Shown here piece by piece: positions 29,840 through 37,426 of a stretch of 60,665 nucleotides of DNA. A program made the position numbers and the translations under genes. The notes below the pieces were generated by a model. That model was not told the origin of the DNA. It made no database searches and worked only from the letters and a program-made list of their open reading frames with translations. This DNA is from CAZCEC01 sp964497615. GTDB lineage: Bacteria; Chloroflexota; Anaerolineae; Anaerolineales; UBA6663. The stretch's first letter is position 1, and the number at the start of each line of letters is the position of its first letter. The stretch is from positions 1 through 60,665 of the forward strand of contig CAZCEC010000036.1 of NCBI GenBank assembly GCA_964497615.1, read 5' to 3'.

Positions 29840-29912
29840 AGCGGGTGAAGGGGCTCGAACCCTCGACATTTTGCTTGGGAAGCAAACGCTCTACCAACTG
29901 AGCTACACCCGC
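29840..29912 (-). tRNA. tRNA-Gly (anticodon CCC)
   Basis: Cloverleaf read on the minus strand: acceptor stem GCGGGUG/CACCCGC, D-arm AGCUCAGUUGGUAGAGC, anticodon stem UUUGC/GCAAA with loop UUCCCAA, T-arm with GGUUCGAGCC, discriminator U73 as expected for bacterial Gly. No CCA is encoded. It reads GGG codons. Confidence 0.97.
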
Positions 29913-29989
29913 ATATTCACTTGCCCCCATTATATCCAAGACCCTTGGCCTTGCAAGCATCTCGGGACCAGGTTTTGCAGGACAGCGTC

Positions 29990-29995
29990 TATACT
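29990..29995 (+). promoter_or_regulatory. -10 box directly before the winged-helix gene
   Basis: TATACT six bases before the ATG at 30002, so any transcript would start at or next to the start codon. No clear -35 box. Confidence 0.4.
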
Positions 29996-30001
29996 CCCAC
30001 C

Positions 30002-30943
30002 ATGCCAACCGCCCCCGACACCTGGCCCGCCCTCCACCGCCTCCTCGCCGCCCTCGCCGCGCAGTACAGCGCCGACTTCCGTGCCGCCGTGCTGGCGGAA
30101 GGGCTGGGCCGCGAGCCGGTTGGCGTGCTGCTCCTGGCCGCCAACCTGGACCCCGACCCAATCTCGGCGGCGCTTATGCTCGCCTGCCTGCCCTATTTCG
30201 CTGAGACCGCCTTCACCACCCGCCTGGAGCGCCTTCGCGTGGGCGGATGGCTGGACCGGCACCCCGCCGGATACACGCTCTCTCCCCGTGGCCGCGCCGC
30301 CGCCGACGCCATGCATGGCGCGGTCCGCGCGCGGCTGGCCGCGCTGGCGCCCATGCCCCCCGCCGATCTGGAACGCCTGGCGCAATTGCTCGAACGCCTC
30401 TTCGACCACTGCCGCCTCAGCCCCCGCGTGCCCGGTCAAGCCTGCGTGACCCTCAGCGGCAATGCCAAACCCATCAACGAGCCGGGCGCATCGCCCCTCG
30501 CGCGCGCCGCCCGCGCCCTCGAAGCCCTCAACAACTTCCGCTGCGACGCTCACCGGGCCGCCTGGCAGCCATTGGGCGTCAGCGGACCCGCCTGGGAGAC
30601 CCTCACCTGGCTGTGGCAGGGCCGCGCCAATTCGCACCTCGGCCTGCGCGCCTGGGCCGAGAAGCAGCCCTTCCCGCGCGGGTGGGCCGCGGCGGACTAC
30701 GCCGGTTTTCTGGGCGAGCTTCAGGCAAGGGGGTGGGTCGAGTCTGTGCCCGACTCGACCTGGTCGCTCACGCCGCCGGGCCGCGTGGCCCGCGAAGCCG
30801 CCGAAGCGGACACCGATGCGCGCTTCTACGCCCCGTGGGCGGCGCTCACCCCCGCCGAAATGGACGAACTCTCAAGCCGCGCGGCGGTGGTGGCAGAAGC
30901 GTTGAGCGCGAAGCCAGCTATCAACTTCCCTCTTGACGACTAG
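30002..30943 (+). CDS. two-part winged-helix protein (MarR-like), function unknown
   Basis: A 313-residue soluble protein from the ATG at 30002; an in-frame ATG at 29921 lies in the tRNA flank and is ignored. The N-terminal half has a winged-helix layout of MarR type (TTRLERLRVGGWLDRHPAGYTLSPRGRA, shown here as LERLRVGGWL and YTLSPRGRAAADA). The C-terminal half repeats the pattern (FLGELQARGWVES ... WSLTPPGRVAREAAE). The Pro-Gly-Arg 'wing' endings after a strand are typical. No ligand or metal motif is seen. The target is unknown. The stop overlaps the -35/LexA region of the next promoter, so transcription of the two units is interlocked. Confidence 0.65.
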   Translation: MPTAPDTWPALHRLLAALAAQYSADFRAAVLAEGLGREPVGVLLLAANLDPDPISAALMLACLPYFAETAFTTRLERLRVGGWLDRHPAGYTLSPRGRAAADAMHGAVRARLAALAPMPPADLERLAQLLERLFDHCRLSPRVPGQACVTLSGNAKPINEPGASPLARAARALEALNNFRCDAHRAAWQPLGVSGPAWETLTWLWQGRANSHLGLRAWAEKQPFPRGWAAADYAGFLGELQARGWVESVPDSTWSLTPPGRVAREAAEADTDARFYAPWAALTPAEMDELSSRAAVVAEALSAKPAINFPLDD

Positions 30944-30961
30944 AACGCATGTTCGTATAAT
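30933..30961 (+). promoter_or_regulatory. strong sigma70-type promoter with LexA-type box in the spacer
   Basis: TTGACG (30933-30938), exactly 17 bases, TATAAT (30956-30961). The spacer holds the palindrome GAAC-GCAT-GTTC (30943-30954), which fits the gram-positive SOS box GAACRNRYGTTC. A GTG at 30968 lies at the expected transcript start. The GTG frame runs 80 codons into repeat sequence and looks like no known protein. Confidence 0.65.
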
Positions 30962-31240
30962 CATACTGTGGACCCACCCACCACCGCCTGCCTGCACGCC
31001 TCCTACTCAGCGCCCGAGCCAGACGGCCCCCACTGGCTGGCAATTCTGGCACTGCTGGCAACGCCTTCCTTCCCTGCCAGTCCAAAACTCGACGTGAAAT
31101 CAAGGCACGCTGGCACGGCCAGGAGTGCCAGCGTCGTAGTAGCGAATTCATTCGCCCGTTGCCAATGGCAAGGCTGGCAATCCTGGCAAGGCTGGCAATG
31201 GTGGCAATGACTCAGCCCGCTCCCCTGGCGGTTATCCGGT

Positions 31241-31430
31241 CTCTGGCAGCGATGGCAACGCTGGCAAGGCTGGCAACGCTGGCAATGCTGGCAATGCTGG
31301 CAAGGCTGGCAACGCTGGCAAGGCTGGCAATGCTGGCAAGGCTGGCAACGCTGGCAAGGCTGGCAACGCTGGCAAGGCTGGCAAGGCTGGCAATCCTGGC
31401 AACGCTGGCAACGCTGGCAATGCTGGCAGC
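31241..31430. repeat. 9-bp minisatellite (GCTGGCAAN), about 20 units
   Basis: Head-to-tail GCTGGCAAC / GCTGGCAAG / GCTGGCAAT units with variation only at the last position in most. Decayed copies lie before it (31030-31210). A GCGAAT-TC-ATTCGC palindrome near 31141-31154 resembles the hairpin in the 120-bp repeat. The length is a multiple of three, so all frames stay open and give low-complexity peptides. With the LexA-type promoter at its left end, it fills the 606 bases from 30944 to 31549, where I see no convincing protein gene. Confidence 0.9.
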
Positions 31431-31549
31431 GCTTCGGCCCACACCGCTGGGATCTATAAGTCCCGCTGGTCGCGCACGCACGGATCCGATAACAGTCGAA
31501 AACGACGCTCTAGACCGCGCGGATGTGCCGCGCGAGGAAAGGGAGTGAC

Positions 31550-32080
31550 ATGGCTAAGCTCGTGTTCGGAATGAACCAGTCCCTGGACGGCTACGTGGAC
31601 CATATGGCGTTTTCGCCCAGCCCCGCACTCTTCCGCCACTTCATCGAGGAGGCGCAGGGGCAGGCGGGCAGTGTCTACGGCCGCCAGATGTATGAGATCA
31701 TGCGGTATTGGGACGACGATCAGCCCGAATGGAATGCAGACGAACACGCCTTCGCGGCGGCGTGGCGGACTATGCCGAAATGGGTCGTCTCGCGCTCGCT
31801 GAGGTCGGTCGGCCCCAACGCCAGGCTGGTGGAGGCTGATCTTGAAGGCGCGATCCGCCAGTTGAAGGCCGAGCATGACGGGGAGATCGAAGTCGCTGGC
31901 CCGGACTTGGCGCGCAGCCTCACCGAACTTGGCCTGATCGATGAGTATCGCATCTACCTGCACCCCGTCGTGCTGGGTCACGGCAAACCCTATTTCGCCG
32001 GACCTCGGCCGCCGCTCCGCCTCATGGCGCATGATCGCGTTGATGAGGATGTGATCCGGTTGACCTACGTTCCGGCATAG
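31550..32080 (+). CDS. dihydrofolate reductase-like (RibD C-terminal domain) protein
   Basis: A 176-residue protein of the YyaP/RibD-C family: KLVFGMNQSLDGYVDH at the start, a GRQMYEIM helix, an EVAGPDLARSL nucleotide-binding loop and EYRIYLHPVVLGHGKPYF near the end. These proteins reduce pteridine or related substrates with NADPH; the natural substrate of this subgroup is mostly unknown. The ATG at 31550 has a clear ribosome site (GGAAAGGGAG). It lies downstream of the minisatellite and might be driven by the LexA-boxed promoter at 30933. Confidence 0.88.
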   Translation: MAKLVFGMNQSLDGYVDHMAFSPSPALFRHFIEEAQGQAGSVYGRQMYEIMRYWDDDQPEWNADEHAFAAAWRTMPKWVVSRSLRSVGPNARLVEADLEGAIRQLKAEHDGEIEVAGPDLARSLTELGLIDEYRIYLHPVVLGHGKPYFAGPRPPLRLMAHDRVDEDVIRLTYVPA

Positions 32081-32284
32081 TGTCGCGCCTCGCCGGTCAG
32101 TCATCACCGCTCGCGTGTCCAGGGTGCAGCTCAGTGCGGCCTCACCCGCCATGCACCCGGCGCCGCATTCGCGGCGGTGAACGGGCAGCCGAATTGACAG
32201 CCTTCACACAGAGTCGCCTGTCCGACCGGCTGGCGGCGCGGGTGATGCCCATCGATGCGCCGAACTATGGGCACAATTAATGTG

Positions 32285-33181
32285 TCAAGCGTCCCGGCCG
32301 CTGGCCGGCGCGGCAATGTTGTCCGCGAAGTCCACGTTCACCAATTCGGGGATGCGCACGGGGCGTCCGGTCTCAACGCTCACCCAGGTATACAGCGCCT
32401 GCACCTGGGTTAGCAGCGCACCGTCCACCGCCCGGACGATGGTGAATGCGCGGCGGCACGTCACCCGGCGAATGTCGTACAGCCAGGTCGTGACCAGCAG
32501 TTCATCATCCAGCCGGGCGGGCTGGCGGTACTCGATGTGGTACGACCGCACCAGGATGGCGATGCCCTCCGCCTGGATGCGCGGGGCGGGCCAGCCGTGG
32601 GCGCGGGCCACCTCGAACCCGGCGTCGGTGACGTACGACAAATATTGCGCGTTGTTGACGTGCCCCACGCTGTCGATGTCCTGCCAATGCACCTGCCGTT
32701 TCATCCGGAACGCGCCAGCCGGCGGCGGGGGCGGCTCGGCGATGCGCGGCCGGGGCGGGGCCGGCGGGGGCGCGCCCTCCGGGAAGAAGCCCGCCATCAT
32801 CTCCGGCGGGATGCTCACCGGCTGGCCGGTGCTGGTGTTGACGTACACCCAGTCGGTGCTGGCGCGCGCGGCCACCTCCCCGCTGGCGGCGTTGGTCAGT
32901 TCATACGCCCGGCGCGAGCGCACCCGCCGGAAGTCCTCCACCCACGTCCGCACGCGCACCGTGTCGCCGTGCCGCAGCGGGCTGAGGTACTCGATATCGG
33001 TCGCCCGCATCAGCCAGTTGGTGCCCAGCGCGGCGTAGTGGGCCGTGTCGAACCCGGCGGCCGCCGACGCATCGATGGCGGCCTCCTGCATGTAGCGCAG
33101 ATAGTTGGCGTTGTTGACGTGGCCGTACGCGTCGCACTCGTAGTGCCGGACGCGAAAGTCGCGCGTGTAAATGAGGGGCAT
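32285..33181 (-). CDS. double-hotdog acyl-CoA/acyl-ACP thioesterase
   Basis: A 298-residue protein of two hotdog (4HBT) domains joined by a Pro-rich linker. Each half carries the same active-site wording: YECDAYGHVNNANYLRYM near residue 14 and HWQDIDSVGHVNNAQYLSY near residue 170. Fusions of this type act as acyl-CoA or acyl-ACP thioesterases. Both Asp residues of the D-x(3-5)-G-H-V-N-N motif are retained, so both sites could be active. It lies 12 bases after slyD in the same direction. The 200 bases after it, to the DHFR-like gene, show no supported gene. Confidence 0.85.
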   Translation of the reverse strand: MPLIYTRDFRVRHYECDAYGHVNNANYLRYMQEAAIDASAAAGFDTAHYAALGTNWLMRATDIEYLSPLRHGDTVRVRTWVEDFRRVRSRRAYELTNAASGEVAARASTDWVYVNTSTGQPVSIPPEMMAGFFPEGAPPPAPPRPRIAEPPPPPAGAFRMKRQVHWQDIDSVGHVNNAQYLSYVTDAGFEVARAHGWPAPRIQAEGIAILVRSYHIEYRQPARLDDELLVTTWLYDIRRVTCRRAFTIVRAVDGALLTQVQALYTWVSVETGRPVRIPELVNVDFADNIAAPASGRDA

Positions 33182-33193
33182 GGCAGCCGGCCC

Positions 33194-33622
33194 TCAGGCG
33201 ATGGCCACCAGCTCAATTTCGAACGTCAGGTCCTTGCCCGCCAGCGGGTGGTTGGCGTCCAGCGTGATGCTGTCCTCCGCCACTTCCGTGATGACCACGC
33301 TGATCACTTCGCCGTCGCCCTGCTTGACCTGCAATTCCTGGCCCACATGAGGCTCCAGGTGCGCCGGAAAGCTGTCGCGCTCCACTTCCAGGATCATTTC
33401 GTCGTGATGGTCGCCGTAAGCTTCACCGGCCGGGATCGTGGTGGTGCGGCTCTCGCCAGGCGTCATCCCCAGCACCGCCGCCTCAAACCCTGCGATCACC
33501 TCGCCCGCCCCCAGGGTGAACTCCAGCGGGTCCTGCTCGGCCGAAGTGTCAAACGTCGTCCCATCCGACAGCTTACCCGTATAGTGCACCTTCACCTTGT
33601 CGCCCTGCTTGGCCTGCGTCAT
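33194..33622 (-). CDS. FKBP-type peptidyl-prolyl isomerase, SlyD-like
   Basis: A 142-residue FKBP/SlyD-type isomerase: GDKVKVHYTGKLSDGTTFD, the IAGFEAAVLGMTPGE flap segment, GEAYGDHHDEM and the insert-in-flap region with LEVERDSF, ending DANHPLAGKDLTFEIEL. It has no His-rich metal tail. The ATG at 33622 is preceded by AAAGGAGG; the open frame upstream has no support. It catalyses prolyl isomerisation during folding. The thioesterase gene follows. Confidence 0.92.
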   Translation of the reverse strand: MTQAKQGDKVKVHYTGKLSDGTTFDTSAEQDPLEFTLGAGEVIAGFEAAVLGMTPGESRTTTIPAGEAYGDHHDEMILEVERDSFPAHLEPHVGQELQVKQGDGEVISVVITEVAEDSITLDANHPLAGKDLTFEIELVAIA

Positions 33623-33816
33623 GGGGCCTCCTTTGTCGCTGTTCGCGCGGCCCTGACTGTAGCTCCGGCCGGCGAAGGCCCATGATAACACGCCCGTCAG
33701 CCGCTACGTGGCCGCAGCCCAGGGCAATGGCCTATGTATCCATTCCGGGCACACAATCCACCGTAGGCGCGCCCTTCATGGGCGCGGCGCGGCTGGAGCG
33801 CCAAGCGGGTCGGCTC

Positions 33817-35197
33817 CTACGTGGCGGCGGCCTGCCTTAGCGCGCCCTCCGGCTCCGGCTCGGGTGCGGCCTTGATCACCGCGTCCGGCAGTTCGCGCTC
33901 CACGTTTCGGAGGCGCGGGTTCAGATATACCAGCCCGGTGGCGGTCAGCAGCACCAGGCTGGAGGCAAAGAACGTCAGCCCTACCCCGCGCCCGGCGCCC
34001 ACACCCAGCAGCGCCCCCAGCGGCGAGACCGCCAGCGCGCCCCCGGCCTGCATCAGCGGCTCGAACACCCGGTCGGCCAGCGGGCCGGCCAGGGCAAAGG
34101 CCAGCGGCGTCATCNNNNNNNNNNGAGATCATCGACCGCATCGCGAACACCCGCCCCTGCACCTCCGGCGCGACCTTCGTCTGGAAGATGGCCTGGCTGG
34201 AGGCGCTGGCGAACGGCACGCTGAACAGCAATATGAACAGGCCAGCCCCGGCGAACACCGCCTCCGGCCGCACCCCCGTCACCAGCAGCCCCACGGCCGC
34301 CAGCCCGATAAAGCCAATCACGGCGTTGATGCGCCGTTTGGGGCCGCCCCAGGCGCTCATGGCGAGGCTGCCCACCAGCATCCCCAGCCCGGACGCCATC
34401 TGCACTGGCCCCAGCACGGCCGCCGAGTGGCGCGAGAGCACCAGCGGTCCCGTGAGCACGGTAGCGATATTCAGCAGGAAGTTGACCAGCGCGAAGTACA
34501 TGAGGAGCCCGAACAGCCCTGGCCGCTCGCGCAAGTAGCGCCAGCCAAAGGCCGTGTCGGCCCACACGCTGGACTGCCGGCCGGTGGCCTGTTCGCTTGC
34601 CGCCCGCGCCGGTTGGGGGATGCGCACCAGCAGCAGCGCGCCCACCGCAAAGAAGTAGGTGATGAAGTCCACCAGCACGATGCCCCGCAGCCCGATGGTG
34701 ACGAACAGCGCCCCGGCAATGACAGGCGCGACGAGCATCTCCAGCGCCTGCCCAAGCTGGCTCAGGCCGCTGGCGCGGGCCAGTTGCTCCTTTGGCACCA
34801 GCATCGCCACCGAGGCGGTGAAGGCTGGCTCCTGGAAGGCACCGAACACAGAACCCATCATCGCGATCAGATAGATGTGCCAGACGTGCAAGCTGCCCGT
34901 CCACAGCAGCGCCACTACTGCCAGCGTAACCAGCGCGTTGCCGGTATCGGCCAGCAGCATGATGTGGCGGCGGTTGTGGCGGTCGGCCAGGCTGCCCGCC
35001 AGCGGCGAGAGCAGCAGGCGTGGGACGGTGGTCAGCAGCACCGTGAAGGTGAAGGGCGTGGCTTGCCGCGTCTGGTCGAAGATCCAGACCGCCAGCGCGA
35101 AGCCCGTCAGGCCCGAGCCGATCTGCGAGATCAACTGGCCAATCCAGATGATCATGAACGTGCGCATGGAACGGGGTGAGGACTGGTTCTCCGGCAT
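33817..35197 (-). CDS. MFS exporter (EntS-like), interrupted by an assembly gap
   Basis: A 12-helix MFS protein of about 457 residues. The start reads MIIWIGQLISQIGSGLTGFA and the loop LAGSLADRHNRRHIM lies between helices 2 and 3. A 10-N gap (34115-34124) separates GRVFAMRSMIS from MTPLAFALAGPLADRVFEP. Without the Ns the gene is 1371 bases, in frame, so the true gap is zero or a multiple of three; family wording suggests a couple of codons are missing. Relatives export siderophores or drugs. The ArsR-like gene upstream, 53 bases away, is the likely local regulator. Confidence 0.85.
34115..34124. other. assembly gap (10 N) inside the MFS gene
   Basis: Ten Ns. Both flanks read the same MFS protein when the Ns are replaced by zero or 3n bases. 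Confidence 0.9.
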
Positions 35198-35250
35198 GGA
35201 AACCTCTCGTGGGGCAGGGCGCTCCGGCTGTGTTAGGGGCGTGCGCGTGC

Positions 35251-35916
35251 TCAGGTCTCGGGGCGGGCGGCGGCCGCGCCGGGCGGCTGCCCGCCGTCAT
35301 CTTCGCGAAAGTAGAAGCTGGGGTAGAAGGCTACAGCCAGGGCAAAGGTGATGGGCGCGGGTTCGCCCGGGGCGGCTGGGCCGGCATCGGCCTCGTCGAA
35401 TTCGTTCATCAAGTCCACGATGCGCTGATGAAACTCCTGCGCCCGCTCATCGCTCATGCGGCTAAGCATCCGGCTGACGTTGACGGCCCGGGGATGGCGC
35501 TGGCTGCCCTCGTCGAGCATGGCGTAGCGGGCCTGCAGGCTGCGCAGGATGTCGTCGCGGGTGGTGTCCAGGGTCGAGATCATCAGGGTGTTGATGGTCT
35601 CCTTACCCTCGTCGGTGTGGAAGTTGAGCAGGCTGGGGTCGATGGCGATGTGGCTGCCGGTGGCTCGGTAGATCTTCTCCGCGATATTGGCGACCATGCG
35701 GGTCTCCACCACGGTGATCAGGCCAATCTTTTCCAGCAGGCCGAAGTGATAGTACAGCTTGCTGGGAGCCAAACCCAGCCGCTGGGCCACCTGCCCGACC
35801 GGCAGCGGGTCGTGGATGAGCAGTTCAACGATCTGCGCCCGCAAGGGATCAGCAATCGCCTTGAGGGTGTCATAATCCCGTATCGTGAAAGAGTTCGGTA
35901 TTTCAGATCGTTCCAT
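35251..35916 (-). CDS. ArsR-like winged-helix transcriptional regulator
   Basis: A 221-residue regulator. The N-terminal winged helix (~15-90) reads TLKAIADPLRAQIVELL, then the HTH PVGQVAQRLGLAPSKLYYHF and KIGLITVVETR. The C-terminal ~120 residues are helical, as in ArsR relatives that bind small ligands. No Cys metal site is present. It is transcribed ahead of the MFS exporter and probably controls it. The 238 bases in front are AT-rich for this genome and hold imperfect inverted elements (TTGTATCG near 35930 and CGATAACAA near 35955), which are candidate operators. Confidence 0.85.
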   Translation of the reverse strand: MERSEIPNSFTIRDYDTLKAIADPLRAQIVELLIHDPLPVGQVAQRLGLAPSKLYYHFGLLEKIGLITVVETRMVANIAEKIYRATGSHIAIDPSLLNFHTDEGKETINTLMISTLDTTRDDILRSLQARYAMLDEGSQRHPRAVNVSRMLSRMSDERAQEFHQRIVDLMNEFDEADAGPAAPGEPAPITFALAVAFYPSFYFREDDGGQPPGAAAARPET

Positions 35917-36045
35917 CGGTGATCAATATTGTATCGTTGAAATATTCTTTAGCGATAACAATCTACATGAATATGCTCGTGCTGTCAAGCCGAGTTTCGC
36001 GTTGCCGCCAGTGGCCTAAGAGTTGCACTGAAATCTGCGGGGGAG

Positions 36046-36075
36046 TTGCGGTTAGAGTCCCGTTGGTAGTACAAT
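36046..36075 (+). promoter_or_regulatory. promoter of the LysM gene
   Basis: TTGCGG (36046-36051), 18-base spacer, TACAAT (36070-36075). The predicted start near 36082 gives a ~70-base leader, which carries a GGGAGG ribosome site before the ATG at 36155. Confidence 0.45.
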
Positions 36076-36154
36076 CTGGGTATCGCGGCCGGTCACTTGG
36101 CGGTCTGCGATCAGTGTGCGCCGTCCAGTGGCGCATCTCTCCAGGGAGGCAAGC

Positions 36155-37360
36155 ATGAAGAATCGAAGCATTTTGCTGGCGGGCGCTCTGGGCAGCCTGT
36201 TAGTGCTCGCCTGTGTGGCGGCCCTGGCCCTGAACGCCGGTCCCGCCCAGGCCGCGCCCGAGGCCCAGGCCGGCGCCCTCATCACCGTCACGGTCAAAAG
36301 CGGCGACAACCTGGGCAAATACACCCGCATCTACGGGGTCAGCGGCGCATCGCTCGTCGCCGCTAATAGCCTGCCCAATCCCAACCTGATCTTCCCCGGG
36401 CAGACCATCACCATCCCGGTCGTCCGGAGCAGCACGCCCAGCCTCACCACACCGTTCTTCCACACGGTTGTGGCGGGCGACACCCTCAATGGTTTGGCGG
36501 CGCGCTTTGAGATGGACCCCAGCCTCATCGTCAACAACAACGGCTTGACGAGCGATGTGCTCGTGTTGGGCCGCGTCCTGCTCATCCCCGCTGGGCCGCA
36601 CAGCCACATCGCCCGCGCCGGCGAGACCCTTAAGAGCATCGCCGCCCTCCACGCCATTCCGGTGGCGACCCTGATCAGCAACAACCCCGGCGTGGCGAAC
36701 CCCGACCTGATCTTCGTGGGCCAGCCGATCTTCATCCCCATCCAGTACAACGCCGCGCCGCTGGCCCTGCACGGCGATGTGGCGATCCCCGCCACACCTG
36801 TGCCAGGCGCCAGCCTGACGCCCGTGCCTGCCACGCCCACCGCCACGCCCATCCCCGGCTCGGCCAACTGGATCAAGGTGACGGTGCACAGCGGCGAGAG
36901 CCTGGTAACCTACGTGGCGCGCTATGGGGTTTCCGGCGGCCTCATCCGCCAGGCCAACCCGCAACTGAAGGACCCGAACCTGATCTTCCCTGGCGACATC
37001 ATCAACATCCCGGTGAATGTCTCGTTCACGCCCAGCCGCACCACCCCGTTCTTCTACGTGGTGCAGGCCGGCGACACCACGACTTCCATCGGCCTCAAGT
37101 TCGAGATGGCGGCCGACACGCTCATCAAGCACAACCCTGGCGCAGGGTTCGCCGCGGGCAGCACCATCCTGGTGCCGGCCGGGCCGCACGTCTACCGGGT
37201 ACGCCAGGGTGACACCATGGCGAAGATCGCGACGAAGTACGGGACCACGGTGGACTTTCTGCTGACGGGCAACCAACTGCCCGACGCGAACGCCATCTTC
37301 CTGAACCAGGAGATCTTCATCCCGCTCCAGCTAAACAAGAATCCGCTGCCGTACGACTAG
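36155..37360 (+). CDS. secreted six-LysM protein
   Basis: A 401-residue exported protein. The ATG at 36155 has GGGAGG upstream. A signal sequence (MKNRSILLAGALGSLLVLAC, cleavage after about AQA) is followed by six LysM modules in two sets of three: ~45-95, 100-150, 151-200, then a Thr/Pro linker, ~245-295, 300-350, 351-398. Module 1 matches module 4 (NPNLIFPGQTITIP vs DPNLIFPGDIINIP), 2 matches 5 (SLTTPFF vs SRTTPFF), and 3 matches 6. This shows duplication of a whole triad. LysM binds peptidoglycan or other GlcNAc polymers. No enzyme domain is attached, so the protein likely acts as a cell-surface binder. Confidence 0.92.
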   Translation: MKNRSILLAGALGSLLVLACVAALALNAGPAQAAPEAQAGALITVTVKSGDNLGKYTRIYGVSGASLVAANSLPNPNLIFPGQTITIPVVRSSTPSLTTPFFHTVVAGDTLNGLAARFEMDPSLIVNNNGLTSDVLVLGRVLLIPAGPHSHIARAGETLKSIAALHAIPVATLISNNPGVANPDLIFVGQPIFIPIQYNAAPLALHGDVAIPATPVPGASLTPVPATPTATPIPGSANWIKVTVHSGESLVTYVARYGVSGGLIRQANPQLKDPNLIFPGDIINIPVNVSFTPSRTTPFFYVVQAGDTTTSIGLKFEMAADTLIKHNPGAGFAAGSTILVPAGPHVYRVRQGDTMAKIATKYGTTVDFLLTGNQLPDANAIFLNQEIFIPLQLNKNPLPYD

Positions 37361-37393
37361 CCGCTGACCATCCACGCGGAGCACAGTCGAAAA

Positions 37394-37424
37394 ACCAGCG
37401 CCGCCCAATTTGGGCGGCGCTGGT
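37394..37424. terminator. bidirectional rho-independent terminator
   Basis: Perfect 13-bp stem ACCAGCGCCGCCC / GGGCGGCGCTGGT with a 5-base loop, between the converging LysM and STAND-WD40 genes. On the minus strand it is followed by a T5 run (strong). On the plus strand only GTTTAT follows (weaker). Confidence 0.85.
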
Positions 37425-37426
37425 GT

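Noticed and set aside
31212..31481. Repetitive peptides (SLASVAS-like, ALPALP-like) on both strands of the minisatellite
   Set aside because: Nine-base units keep all frames open; no start signal or family.
32131..32316. Short minus-strand frame with CEGCQFGC
   Set aside because: Only a few Cys; no start signal, no recognisable family, partly overlaps the thioesterase end.
33776..35197. MFS gene with a frameshifted C-terminus
   Set aside because: The shift comes only from the 10 Ns; the proper frame continues from MTPLAFALAG after the gap.
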